Origin: Streptomyces netropsis
Lineage (GTDB): Bacteria > Actinomycetota > Actinomycetes > Streptomycetales > Streptomycetaceae
DNA: 64,000 nt
Direction of reading: 5' to 3'
NCBI RefSeq assembly: GCF_014203545.1
Contig: NZ_JACHJG010000005.1
Coordinates: 197,726-261,725, forward strand
Shown: positions 19,249-28,534 of the stretch, one piece after another
How the letters are laid out: every line of letters begins with the position of its first letter
How positions within the stretch are numbered: the first letter of the stretch is position 1
The notes under the pieces: generated by a model
Database searches by the model: none
What the model was told of the DNA's origin: nothing
Seen by the model: the letters and a program-made list of their open reading frames with translations, nothing else
Program-made: the position numbers and the translations under genes

Positions 19249-20412
19249 TCAGGGTTTCGGGCAGAACTCGGCGCTCAGGAGAGCCCTTTCGGCCGCCTCG
19301 TCGACGGGGGCGTCGCCGTTGACGCGGTAGCTGATGAGGTGCCGCCCGTCCGCGGTGCCGAGTGTCTGGACGTACGAGCCGCTGATCTCGCCGTTGTGGC
19401 CCCACAGGGTGCGGTGGCAGGACAGCCGCACGGGGAACAGCCCCATGCCGTAGCGGCCGTACGTGGCCGTCGTGTCCCGCATCTGTCGCAGCGCCGGTGC
19501 GGGCAGGAGCGTGCCGCGCAGCAGTGCGCCGAAGAGACGGTTGAGGTCGGGGAGGGTGGAGACCAGCTCGCCTGCCGCGCCCGCCGAGGACGGGTTGAGG
19601 TCGGTGGCGTCGGAGGTGTGGCCCCCGCCCGTCGTCGTGTAGGCCCGGCCGTGCGGGGAGGGCAGCCCCGGGCGGGTGCCGGGGAAGCTGGTGCCGGTGA
19701 GATGCAAGGGGGCGATGATGCGCCGGTGGGCCTCAGTTGCGTAGGAGTGGCCGGTGACCTGACGGATGACCATACCGAGGAGGAGGTAGTCGGTGTTGGA
19801 GTAGCGGTACCGCTCACCGGGGGCCGCGTACGGCGGGTGCGCGAGGGCGGTCCGTACCAGTGCGTCGGGTTTGTGGGTCTCGAAACGGTGCGCGGCGAAG
19901 CCGGGGCCGAAGAACCGGCGGAAGAAGGCACGGTCGTCGGTGTAGGAGAACAGCCCGCTGGTGTGGGTGAGGAGTTGGCGGACCGTGATCAGGCAGCTCG
20001 GGTCGCGGCTGCCGCTGTCGCTGTCGCTCTCGCCGGGGCAGGGCAGCAGGGTGGCGGTCGGGGCGGGCAGGTGGGCGGCGACCGGGTCGTCGAGGTCCAG
20101 CTTGCGCTCGGCGGCGAGCTGAAGGGTGACGGTGGCGATGACGGTCTTGGTGATGCTGCCGACGCGAAAGCGGTCCGTGGGGCGGATGGGGCGCCTGGTT
20201 CGTACATCCGCGACGCCCGCCGTGCGGAATCGCACCCCATGAGCATCTTGTGACAGCTCTGCCGCACCGGGAACCGTCCGTGGGGAAACGAGGTCTTGGA
20301 CAGGGGACCGGGCGGCGGTGCCACCGCCTGCCGACCCCGCGGACACCGTTACGGCGCAGGTCAGCGCGGTCATGGCGGAGGCGAGGCGCACGAGGGCGGT
20401 GTGCGTCGACAT
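19249..20412 (-). CDS. secreted serine hydrolase of the beta-lactamase/D-Ala-D-Ala carboxypeptidase family
   Basis: Encodes 387 residues from ATG 20412 (MSTHTALVRL); ATG 20427 is an alternative five codons upstream. A signal peptide (ALVRLASAMTALTCAVTVSA) is followed by a class-C beta-lactamase-like domain with all three active-site motifs: SITK (SxxK), YSN in GERYRYSNTDYLLLGM, and HNG in LWGHNGEISGSY. Such enzymes are extracytoplasmic DD-carboxypeptidases or esterases. The paired cysteines near PCPGESDS/PSCLITV may form a disulfide. Substrate cannot be read from the sequence. It diverges from the kinase at 20527. Confidence 0.85.
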   Translation of the reverse strand: MSTHTALVRLASAMTALTCAVTVSAGSAGGGTAARSPVQDLVSPRTVPGAAELSQDAHGVRFRTAGVADVRTRRPIRPTDRFRVGSITKTVIATVTLQLAAERKLDLDDPVAAHLPAPTATLLPCPGESDSDSGSRDPSCLITVRQLLTHTSGLFSYTDDRAFFRRFFGPGFAAHRFETHKPDALVRTALAHPPYAAPGERYRYSNTDYLLLGMVIRQVTGHSYATEAHRRIIAPLHLTGTSFPGTRPGLPSPHGRAYTTTGGGHTSDATDLNPSSAGAAGELVSTLPDLNRLFGALLRGTLLPAPALRQMRDTTATYGRYGMGLFPVRLSCHRTLWGHNGEISGSYVQTLGTADGRHLISYRVNGDAPVDEAAERALLSAEFCPKP

Positions 20413-20526
20413 GTGCTCATCATCCATGGGCACTCGGACCCTGGCCTTCCGCCGGTCTGCGGATGAGAGACAATGGTCGCTCTGCCAGGGTCGGTTGGTC
20501 GCAGAGCTGATTGCCAGAGGGGACGC

Positions 20527-22518
20527 ATGTCGGAGGCGGAGCAGACGCAGGGCACGGCAGGGCGCCTCCTGGCCGGGCGGTACCGCCTCGGGGGCATCCT
20601 CGGCCGTGGTGGCATGGGCACGGTCTGGCGGGCGACCGACGAGACGCTCGGCCGCACCGTCGCGGTCAAGGAGTTGCGCTTCCCGGCCAACATCGACGAG
20701 GACGAGAAGCGCCGCCTGATCACGCGCACGCTGCGTGAGGCGAAGGCCATCGCCCGGATCCGTAGCGCCGGTGCGGTCACCGTCTACGACGTGGTGCACG
20801 AGGACGACCGCCCGTGGATCGTCATGGAGCTCATCGAGGGCCGCTCGCTCGCCGATGTCATCCGCGAGGACGGACCGCTCAAGTGGCGACGGGCCGCGGA
20901 GGTCGGACTGGCCGTCCTCGACGTGCTGAGCGCGGCGCACCGCCAGGGCATCCTGCACCGCGACGTGAAGCCGTCCAACGTCCTCATCGCGGACGACAAC
21001 CGTGTCGTCCTCACCGACTTCGGCATCGCCCAGGTCGAGGGCGACCCGTCGGTCACCTCGACGGGCATGCTGGTCGGCGCCCCTTCCTACATATCCCCGG
21101 AGCGGGCGCGCGGTCAGAAGCCCGGCCCGCCGGCGGACCTGTGGTCGCTGGGCGGCCTGCTGTACGCGGCGGTCGAGGGCGTCCCCCCGTACGACAAGGG
21201 TTCGGCCATAGCGACCCTCACCGCCGTGATGACCGAGCCGCTGGGCCCCCCGCGGAACGCGGGCCCGCTCGAAGGCGTCATGTACGGGCTGCTCGCCAAG
21301 GACCCCGCCAAGCGGCTGGACGAGGCGGGCGCCCGGGCCCTGTTGGCCGACGCGGTCAACGCCCCCGACGAGCGGCTGCCGAAGCCCCCGGAGGCCTCCC
21401 CGGCCCTGGACGCCACACAGGCGATCGCTCTGCCGTCCCCCGCCGAGATGCGCTCCGGCACCCGGCCGTCCTCCGGGGCGGGCGCGGGAGCGGCGGCGGG
21501 CGCGGCATCCGCGTCGGCGTCACGGAAGGGCGACACCCGTGCCTCCGCCAAGCCGTCCGACGGTTCGCGCGCGACGGACGGGGTGGGCGACCGGATGCGG
21601 GGCGCGTTCAAGTCCGTCCGGGGCGCTGCCCCGGACACCGGCGCGAAGCCGGCACGACCCGCGAATCCCGCTCCCTCCATACCGTCCGCCCAGCGGCAGA
21701 CGGGTCTCGGCCGGCCCGGAAGCGGCAACGGCGCCCACCCCGCCCGCCCCGGGCGGGCGTCCATCACCGACGTCGTGTCGCGTCGCACGCTGCTGGCCGT
21801 GGCGGTCATCGTCGCGCTGGCCATCATCGGCACCGTGCTCGCCATCACGCTGAACGGTGACGACGACAAGGGCACCAAGGGCGGCACCAAGAGCGGTACG
21901 TCCAAATCCGTCGGGGACAAGGGGACTTCCTCCCTCACCGAACAGGGCGCCAAGGGTGCGGACGCCGCGTCACCCGCGCCTGGCAAGGACAAGGGCAAGG
22001 ACGACGACGCGTCGAAGGACGAGTCGGACAAGTCGTCGGACAGTGATGACGTGCCCGGTGGATACACGGCGGTGAAGAACGCCGAGTACCACTTCAGCAT
22101 CGCCATGCCCAAGGGGTGGCGGAAGACGGGCACCGCCGGGGCCCACTCCGGGGCCATCTACAGCCAGTCGGGCGGCTTCCCGCGTCTCCAGGTCGACTTC
22201 GGGTCCGAGCCCGGCTCGGACGCCGCCGCGGCGTGGCGCGATTCCGACTCCGCCGCCAAGAGCGGGGGCATGCCCAACTACCACGGTCTGGGCGTCGAAG
22301 AGGTCGACGACTGGGACGGTCACGACTACCCGACCATCGCGGACTGGACCTTCGAGCGCGACCAGAAGGACAAGCGCGTCCAGGTCGTCAACCGGGGCTT
22401 CAAAGTGGACGACAAGCGCGGCTACGCCATCATGGTGACGTGCGAGAAGGGCAAGTGGTCCGAGCCGGAGTGTCAGAAGCTGCGGGAGACGGCGTTCAAG
22501 ACGTTCCAGCCCGCGTGA
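20527..22518 (+). CDS. receptor-like Ser/Thr protein kinase
   Basis: Encodes 663 residues. The N-terminal Hanks-type kinase (about residues 15-280) is complete: GRGGMGTVW glycine loop, VAVKEL lysine, HRDVKPSNVL catalytic loop and TDFGIAQ magnesium loop, so it should be active. A 140-residue Ala/Gly/Pro/Ser linker leads to one transmembrane helix (TLLAVAVIVALAIIGTVLAI, about residues 420-442). A charged Lys/Ser/Asp spacer and a ~150-residue extracellular domain (YTAVKNAEYHFSIAMPKGWR) follow. It lacks PASTA repeats, so its ligand is not obvious muropeptide. The pseudokinase gene downstream shares the overall architecture, suggesting a pair. Confidence 0.92.
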   Translation: MSEAEQTQGTAGRLLAGRYRLGGILGRGGMGTVWRATDETLGRTVAVKELRFPANIDEDEKRRLITRTLREAKAIARIRSAGAVTVYDVVHEDDRPWIVMELIEGRSLADVIREDGPLKWRRAAEVGLAVLDVLSAAHRQGILHRDVKPSNVLIADDNRVVLTDFGIAQVEGDPSVTSTGMLVGAPSYISPERARGQKPGPPADLWSLGGLLYAAVEGVPPYDKGSAIATLTAVMTEPLGPPRNAGPLEGVMYGLLAKDPAKRLDEAGARALLADAVNAPDERLPKPPEASPALDATQAIALPSPAEMRSGTRPSSGAGAGAAAGAASASASRKGDTRASAKPSDGSRATDGVGDRMRGAFKSVRGAAPDTGAKPARPANPAPSIPSAQRQTGLGRPGSGNGAHPARPGRASITDVVSRRTLLAVAVIVALAIIGTVLAITLNGDDDKGTKGGTKSGTSKSVGDKGTSSLTEQGAKGADAASPAPGKDKGKDDDASKDESDKSSDSDDVPGGYTAVKNAEYHFSIAMPKGWRKTGTAGAHSGAIYSQSGGFPRLQVDFGSEPGSDAAAAWRDSDSAAKSGGMPNYHGLGVEEVDDWDGHDYPTIADWTFERDQKDKRVQVVNRGFKVDDKRGYAIMVTCEKGKWSEPECQKLRETAFKTFQPA

Positions 22519-22682
22519 CGGGCCGGAGCCCGGCCACGTACTGAGCCGTACGCGCCCGAAGGGACGGGTTCGGCACGTATCGTGAGTCCCCGTGAACCAT
22601 ACGCAGCCGCAATAAGCAGCTAAATGACCGACTTTGATGGTCATTCGAGCGATGGTGTGGATCGCGCGCTTGGGGAGGCGTC

Positions 22683-25433
22683 GTGGACGAGTATGCGGGT
22701 CGGGTGCTCGCCGACCGCTATCGACTGCCGCTTCCGCCGTCCGACGCGTTCGAACTGGTGGAGACGCGGGCCTTCGACACGTACAGCGGTCAGGAGGTCC
22801 TCATCCGGCAGATCCCCCTGCCGGAGATCGTCGACGCGGAAGTCGTGGGCGACGAGGGCCCGTACGAGGGTGGGCGCGCGGTCGGGTACGGGGCCGGAGA
22901 CGGTCACGGCCCCGAGGACGGACCCGCGTCTGAAGGCGGACGCAGACGCGAAGGCGGGCACAGGCCTGGAGCCGGGCACGGTGAGGGACTCGGTTCGGGC
23001 GGGCTGACGGGCCAGGGGCCCGGTGATCCGGCGGTGCGCCGTGCTCTGGTCGCCGCCACCGCTGCCGCGCAGCTCCCCGACCACCCCCGGCTCGACCAGG
23101 TCTTCCACGTCTTCGTCGAGGCGGGAAGCCTATGGATCATCAGCGAGCTCGTATCGGCCCGCCCTCTCGCCGCCCTGCTCGCCGAGCGCACGCTCTCACC
23201 GCACCGGGCCGCCGAAGTGGCCGCCGACGTCCTCACCGCGCTCCGCGCCCTGCACGCCCTGGGATGGACCCACCGCAACATCACGACCCGTACCGTCCTC
23301 ATCTGTGACGACGGCCGTGCCGTGCTCACCGGCCTCGCCGCGGGAGCGGCGGAGGAGGCCCTCTGCGGCCACGACCCCGTCCCGGTCGGCCCGGGCGGTG
23401 CCGAGAAGGGGACCGACGGCGGCTCCACGGGGCAGGCCGCCCCGCGACCGGGCGCCGCGACGGGCGGACGCGGGGCGATCGCGACGCCCCCCGCCGGGGA
23501 CGCCCCGGCGGGCTTCTCGTACCCGCGGCTTCCTGACCAGCGACCCCCGTGGCAGGGGCCGGCGGGCGGTGGCGCGGCGCGTGCGACCGGGGAGGCGGGC
23601 ACGGCCGGCATCCCGGCGCAGGCGGGACCGGTGTACCGCGACCAGGGCGCGATCGGCGGGTACGCGCCGTCCGGCGGCGAGGCGCCGGGCACCGACCGGG
23701 CGGGCGGCCACGAGCGGGACGGAGCTCCGGACGACCGGGCGCCCCGGGCCGGGGCGATCGCCGCGTACCGCGCGGGTGCCCGGGCCGCTGCCGCGCGCGC
23801 GGCAGCGGAGAGCACCCCCCGTCCGTCGACCGGCTCGTCCACATGGGGCGATGGCAGCCCCGTCGGCGGAGCCGCCGAGTCCACCGACTCCCCGTGGGGC
23901 TCCGACGCTCTCGTCGGACGCCACAGCCCCAGCGGCTCGCCCGGCTCGGGTGGCCTGGGCGGTCCAGGCGCGCCGGTTCCCCCGCAGAACGGGGCGGGCC
24001 GCCGGGACGGCACGGATTCCGCCGCGGCCGGCTGGGCGTACCCCGCCGGGCCGGGCGGCGCGCTCGCCGCCGAACGGGCGCGGCAGGCACGCATGGTGGT
24101 GGTGGGTGCCGTCACCGAACGATGGGCACCGGAGCAGGCCCATCCGGTGCAGGACAGCTGGCAGCTCGCACCCCCCGTGGGCCCCGCCGCCGATCTGTGG
24201 GCGCTTGGCGTGCTGCTCTTCCGCGCGGTTCAGGGCCACGCCCCGTACCCGGAGGAGAGCGCGGCCGAGCTCGTGCAGCTCGTCTGCGCGGAACCGCCCG
24301 CCTACGCCGAGGAGTGCGGAGCGCTCCGCCCCGTGGTCGAGTCGCTCATGCGCAAGGATCCGACCGAACGTCCCGAATGCGAGGAACTGCGCGGCTGGCT
24401 GCGGTCGCTGATCCGCTCGGCGCCGGAGCCGGACCTCGGCAGCCGGACGGTCACCGTGCCGTCGATCGGCGCGAGCCTCCCCACCGACCCGCGTCGGCTG
24501 CCGCTCATCCGGCGGCGCGGCGAGCTCGTGCGCCGCCGTCGCGGCCGCGCCTCCGGCGCCCTCGATCCGGCGACGCCCGTGCACGGGCGGCACAAGAAGA
24601 CGGCCGGGGAGCCGCTGGGGGAGGAGCCCGGGGAGTGGGACGAGGCGGCGGTCGGCGGTGCGCCGGCTCGCGACCGTGGCGACGACCTGGCCGCATCGCA
24701 GGACACGGCGCCCTCCACGGGTCGGACCCGGGAGCGGCGAAGGGGCGGGCAGCGCTCACCCCGACACCTCGGGCGGCTGTTGCTCGGCCTGATCCTGCTC
24801 CTCCTGGTCGGAGCGGTGCTGTACGCGCTGCTGTTCATGCCGCGCGCCGACGAGAGCACGGACCGGGGGCAGACGGACCGTACGGGCACGGCGGGACTGC
24901 GGAGCGCCGTCCCCGACCACCCCGGGACGAACGGCAGGACCGGCACGCAGGAGGCGCGCACCGCCGAACCCCATGGCGTCGCCAAGGGATACACCCTGCG
25001 CCAGGACCCCAAGGGCTTCTCCGTGGCCGTCGCCGAGGACTGGCAGCGCCGTGGTGAGAACGACCGGGACCAGGTCTCCTACGTCGGCGGGGACTACGAG
25101 CTGATCGTCGTGCCCGGCCGGGACAAGGTGTCGGAGTTCGGCGGCGACCCGTTGGCCTACCAGCAGGGCAAGGAGCCCGAGCTGGAGCCCTACCGCTCCT
25201 CGTCCTGGTCGGGCGCCTCCGGGCTGCGCCGCAACGACGTCGGCGGCAGGGCGAGGGCGGAGGGCACGTTCAACTGGAACGACAGCAGCGGCCGCCAGGT
25301 CTATGTGCGCAACGCCGCGCTGATCCTGGCGGGCCGCTATCACGTGGTGCAGGTGATCGGCCCGATGGACGGGCAACGCTCGGTGGACGGCTTCTTCGAC
25401 CAGGCCACGTCCACCTACCGGTTCACGGGCTGA
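22683..25433 (+). CDS. membrane-anchored pseudokinase with a split kinase domain
   Basis: Encodes 916 residues from GTG 22683 (GGGGAGG upstream). The kinase fold is recognisable but every catalytic motif is degenerate: no glycine loop, VLIRQI in place of the Lys strand, HRN (Asn199) instead of HRD, and TGLAAG (near residue 217) instead of DFG. Between this N-terminal part and the C-lobe (DLWALGVLLFRAVQG) lies a ~230-residue Gly/Ala/Pro/Arg-rich insertion (about residues 236-470). One transmembrane helix follows (LLLGLILLLLVGAVLYALLF, near residue 700). The external domain begins YTLRQDPKGFSVAVAEDWQR and resembles that of the upstream kinase. It probably acts as a scaffold or regulator of that kinase. 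Confidence 0.85.
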   Translation: MDEYAGRVLADRYRLPLPPSDAFELVETRAFDTYSGQEVLIRQIPLPEIVDAEVVGDEGPYEGGRAVGYGAGDGHGPEDGPASEGGRRREGGHRPGAGHGEGLGSGGLTGQGPGDPAVRRALVAATAAAQLPDHPRLDQVFHVFVEAGSLWIISELVSARPLAALLAERTLSPHRAAEVAADVLTALRALHALGWTHRNITTRTVLICDDGRAVLTGLAAGAAEEALCGHDPVPVGPGGAEKGTDGGSTGQAAPRPGAATGGRGAIATPPAGDAPAGFSYPRLPDQRPPWQGPAGGGAARATGEAGTAGIPAQAGPVYRDQGAIGGYAPSGGEAPGTDRAGGHERDGAPDDRAPRAGAIAAYRAGARAAAARAAAESTPRPSTGSSTWGDGSPVGGAAESTDSPWGSDALVGRHSPSGSPGSGGLGGPGAPVPPQNGAGRRDGTDSAAAGWAYPAGPGGALAAERARQARMVVVGAVTERWAPEQAHPVQDSWQLAPPVGPAADLWALGVLLFRAVQGHAPYPEESAAELVQLVCAEPPAYAEECGALRPVVESLMRKDPTERPECEELRGWLRSLIRSAPEPDLGSRTVTVPSIGASLPTDPRRLPLIRRRGELVRRRRGRASGALDPATPVHGRHKKTAGEPLGEEPGEWDEAAVGGAPARDRGDDLAASQDTAPSTGRTRERRRGGQRSPRHLGRLLLGLILLLLVGAVLYALLFMPRADESTDRGQTDRTGTAGLRSAVPDHPGTNGRTGTQEARTAEPHGVAKGYTLRQDPKGFSVAVAEDWQRRGENDRDQVSYVGGDYELIVVPGRDKVSEFGGDPLAYQQGKEPELEPYRSSSWSGASGLRRNDVGGRARAEGTFNWNDSSGRQVYVRNAALILAGRYHVVQVIGPMDGQRSVDGFFDQATSTYRFTG

Positions 25434-25465
25434 GCGCCGGCCTGCCGATCCCCTCGAGCGGCCCG

Positions 25466-27043
25466 TCAGTCGGAGAAGCGTTCGCGCAGCTTGTACTTGA
25501 GGACCTTGCGGAGCGTGTCGTTGCGCGGCAGCTCGTCGACGAGCTCCAGCTGCTCGGGCAGCTTGTGCACGGCCAGTCCCGCGCTCCGCAGGTGAGCCGT
25601 GATGTCGTCGAGCCCCAGCGGTTCGGCGCCGGGGGGCTGCTGGACCACGGCGCAGACGCGCTCGCCGCGCGCCGCGTCGGGCAGGCCGATGACGGCGACG
25701 TCCTCGACGGCGGGGTGTTCGTGGAGCAGCCGCTCGACCTCCTGGGCGGAGATGTTCTCGCCCTTGCGGATGATGATGTCCTTGGTGCGGCCGGTGAGCA
25801 CGAGGTGGCCCTCGATGGTGAGCCGGCCGAGGTCCCCGGTGATGAGGAAGCCGTCCGGGTCGAAGGCCTCGGCGGTGTGGGCGGGGTCGAGGTACCCCTG
25901 GCAGACGGCCTCGCCGCGCAGCCGTATCTCCCCTTCCGCGCCCGGTGGGAGCGGCTTGCCGCCCGGGTCGACGACGCGGATCCGCATGTCGGCCGGAGGC
26001 CGTCCCTCTGTGGTGGCCAGCTGCTCCGGCGTGTCGTCCGGCGACCCCATGGTGATCATCGGGGCTTCGGTCATGCCGTATCCGTGGGTGAGCGCGCACC
26101 CGAGCTCGTCGACGACCTCGTGATAGAGCCCGGGCGGCTTCGGCGCACCACCGCCCGCCATGAGGCGGAGGGTGGGAATGAGCCTGCGGGTCGGGTCCTT
26201 GCGCTGTTCGGCGAGGAAGAGGGAGTAGAAGGCAGTGGACCCCCCGGCGACGGTGACGCCGTTGCGGCGGTAGGCGTCGAGCGAGCCGGGCAGGGCGAAG
26301 TGCTCCAGCAGGATGCTCGGGAAGCCCCGGAGCAGCAGCATCACGGTGTAGTCGGGGCCGGCCACGTGCGCGTAGGGGAATGCCATGGAGCCGATGTCGT
26401 CCGCGGTCAGCCGCAGCGCGTCGGCGAGGCAGGCGCCGGCGGCGATGAGGGAGCGGTCCGTGTGCAGCACGCCCTTGGGCTCGGAGGTCGTGCCGGAGGT
26501 CCAGTAGACCCAGCGGACGGTGGTGCCCTCGGTGGGAGGGGGCGGGAGCGTCGAGGGGTCCGCTTCCGGGAGGCCGTCGTACGCCGTGAAGACGAGGGGC
26601 GGCGACGGGAGCGTGAGGGCGAGGCGGTAAGCCATCGCGGAGTGGTCGAATCCCCGCCAGACGCCCGGCACCGCGAAGAACTCCGCCCGGGTCGCCCGTA
26701 GCGCGTGGCCGACCTCGCGGTCGCGGTAGAAGGGGATGAGCGGTGTCTGCACGGCCCCGAGCCGGGCCAGCGCGAAGGCCAGGACCACGGTCTCGATACG
26801 GGTGGGCAACTGCCAGGCGACCCGGCTGCCCGGCCGTACGCCCAGCCCGTACAACCAGGCGGCGACGCGCTCCGCACGGCCACGCAGCTCCCCGAAGGTC
26901 AGCCGCCGGTCCTGAGCCGTGCCCTCGGCCACTGGTTCGTCGGCCTGGACGAGGGCGGGGACATCCGGGGTGAGCGCGGCTCGGCGGTCGAGGAGCTCCC
27001 ACAAGGTGCGGGAGGCGACCAGGTCGGGGGCGGTGCCGGTCAT
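25466..27043 (-). CDS. AMP-forming acyl-CoA synthetase
   Basis: A 525-residue member of the ANL superfamily. The P-loop-like motif is YWTSGTTSEPKGVLHT, the adenylate motif LTHGYGMTEAPM, the hinge GDLGRLT..LVLTGRTKDIIIRKG, and the C-terminal catalytic lysine region PRNDTLRKVLKYKL. It activates a carboxylic acid via an acyl-AMP to its CoA thioester; it resembles cyclohexanecarboxylate/medium-chain ligases more than long-chain FadD. GGGAGG precedes ATG 27043, and a perfect CTGAC-N5-GTCAG palindrome lies 19 bp upstream of the ATG. It diverges from the amidohydrolase operon and opens the catabolic island. Confidence 0.9.
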   Translation of the reverse strand: MTGTAPDLVASRTLWELLDRRAALTPDVPALVQADEPVAEGTAQDRRLTFGELRGRAERVAAWLYGLGVRPGSRVAWQLPTRIETVVLAFALARLGAVQTPLIPFYRDREVGHALRATRAEFFAVPGVWRGFDHSAMAYRLALTLPSPPLVFTAYDGLPEADPSTLPPPPTEGTTVRWVYWTSGTTSEPKGVLHTDRSLIAAGACLADALRLTADDIGSMAFPYAHVAGPDYTVMLLLRGFPSILLEHFALPGSLDAYRRNGVTVAGGSTAFYSLFLAEQRKDPTRRLIPTLRLMAGGGAPKPPGLYHEVVDELGCALTHGYGMTEAPMITMGSPDDTPEQLATTEGRPPADMRIRVVDPGGKPLPPGAEGEIRLRGEAVCQGYLDPAHTAEAFDPDGFLITGDLGRLTIEGHLVLTGRTKDIIIRKGENISAQEVERLLHEHPAVEDVAVIGLPDAARGERVCAVVQQPPGAEPLGLDDITAHLRSAGLAVHKLPEQLELVDELPRNDTLRKVLKYKLRERFSD

Positions 27044-27061
27044 GGGGGGCCTCCCAGAGTG

Positions 27062-27076
27062 CTGACGGATAGTCAG
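27062..27076. promoter_or_regulatory. island operator site 1
   Basis: CTGAC-GGATA-GTCAG, a perfect 5-bp-arm palindrome 19 bp upstream of the acyl-CoA synthetase ATG. It is one of ten related sites in the catabolic island. Confidence 0.75.
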
Positions 27077-27140
27077 GCGTGGCGGGAAGCGTAGGCGCGA
27101 CCCGGCTTGTCGGTCCAGGGGGCGCGGACTAACCTCGAAT

Positions 27141-27155
27141 CTGATGGAGCGTCAG
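27141..27155. promoter_or_regulatory. island operator site 2
   Basis: CTGAT-GGAGC-GTCAG, 45 bp upstream of the amidohydrolase ATG and 64 bp from site 1. Each divergent promoter of this region therefore has its own copy. Confidence 0.72.
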
Positions 27156-27199
27156 GAATGCTGGGACCGCGTCGTCCGGTAAGCGAGAGGGAGCCCCTC

Positions 27200-28528
27200 A
27201 TGGATCTGCCGCGCATCGTCAGCGTGGACGACCACGTGATCGAACCCGCCCATCTCTTCGAGACGTGGCTGCCCGCCAAATACCGCTCCCGCGGTCCCCG
27301 CGCCCTGACGGCCGGCATCGGTGAACTGGCCTACGTGGCCGGCAAGTACGTCATCACCATGGATCCCGAGGGGCCGCCCACCGACTGGTGGGCCTACGAG
27401 GACCTCCGGTTCCCGTACAAGCGCAACATCGCCGCCGTCGGCTTCGACCGCGACGAGATGACCCTGGAGGGCATCACCCGTGAGGAGATGCGCCCCGGGT
27501 GCTGGGACCCGGCGGAACGCCTGAAGGACATGGACCTCAATCACGTTGAGGCGTCCCTGTGCTTCCCCACCTTCCCGCGCTTCTGCGGGCAGACCTTCGC
27601 GGAGGCGCACGACAAGGAGGTCGCGCTCGCGTGCGTACGGGCCTACAACGACTGGATGGTCGAGGAGTGGTGCGGCGACAGCCGAGGCCGGCTGATCCCG
27701 CTGTGCCTCATCCCCCTCTGGGACGTCGGCCTCGCCGTCGCCGAGATCCGGCGGAACGCCGCCCGCGGCGTACGGGCTGTGACCTTCAGCGAGATCCCCA
27801 CCCACCTCGGACTGCCCAGCATCCACTCCGGTTACTGGGATCCCTTCTTCGCCGTCTGCCAGGAAACCGGCACCGTCGTCAACATGCACATCGGTTCGTC
27901 CTCGCAGATGCCCGCCGCCTCCCCGGACGCGCCGCCCGCCGTGCAGGCGTCCCTGTCGTTCAACAACGCCATGGCGTCGATGATGGACTTCCTCTTCAGT
28001 GGCGTCCTCGTGAAATTCCCGAGCCTCAAACTCGCCTACAGCGAGGGCCAAATGGGCTGGATCCCCTACGCCCTGGAGCGCGCCGACGACGTATGGCAGG
28101 AGCACCGGGCCTGGGGTGGTGTGCGCGATCTGATCCCCGAACCGCCCTCCACCTACTACTACCGGCAGATCTTCTGCTGCTTCTTCCGCGACAAACACGG
28201 GGTCGCCTCACTCGATGTGGTGGGCCGTGACAACGCGACCTTCGAGACCGACTACCCCCACGTCGACTCGACCTTCCCGCACACCAAGGAAGTCGCGCTC
28301 GACCATATGAAGGGCCTGGACGACGAAACCGTTCACAAGGTGATGCGGGGAAACGCGATCCGGATGCTCGGCCTGGACCTGGACACGAGGGACCTGGACA
28401 CGAGGGATCCGGGTGCGGGGGGCCTGGGGGCGGAGGGTCTGGGCGCCGGGGGTCTGGACGCCCATGATCCGGGTGCGCGTGGGCGTCCGGCTGCCCCGGC
28501 GCCCGGCCTCGATCGACCGGGCGCGTGA
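27200..28528 (+). CDS. amidohydrolase family protein with repetitive C-terminal tail
   Basis: Encodes 442 residues from ATG 27200 (GAGAGGGAG upstream). The start VSVDDHVIEPAHLFETWLP carries a metal-binding His of the amidohydrolase-2 (PF04909) barrel, with further candidate ligands in VVNMHIGSSS and TFETDYPHVDSTFP. Family members hydrolyse or decarboxylate cyclic substrates. The last ~55 residues are repeats of DLDTRD and GLGAGGL type encoded by imperfect 15-21-bp DNA repeats, with no counterpart in the family. It heads an operon with two acyl-CoA dehydrogenases (gap 6 bp, then 2 bp). Confidence 0.85.
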   Translation: MDLPRIVSVDDHVIEPAHLFETWLPAKYRSRGPRALTAGIGELAYVAGKYVITMDPEGPPTDWWAYEDLRFPYKRNIAAVGFDRDEMTLEGITREEMRPGCWDPAERLKDMDLNHVEASLCFPTFPRFCGQTFAEAHDKEVALACVRAYNDWMVEEWCGDSRGRLIPLCLIPLWDVGLAVAEIRRNAARGVRAVTFSEIPTHLGLPSIHSGYWDPFFAVCQETGTVVNMHIGSSSQMPAASPDAPPAVQASLSFNNAMASMMDFLFSGVLVKFPSLKLAYSEGQMGWIPYALERADDVWQEHRAWGGVRDLIPEPPSTYYYRQIFCCFFRDKHGVASLDVVGRDNATFETDYPHVDSTFPHTKEVALDHMKGLDDETVHKVMRGNAIRMLGLDLDTRDLDTRDPGAGGLGAEGLGAGGLDAHDPGARGRPAAPAPGLDRPGA

Positions 28529-28534
28529 GAGCCC

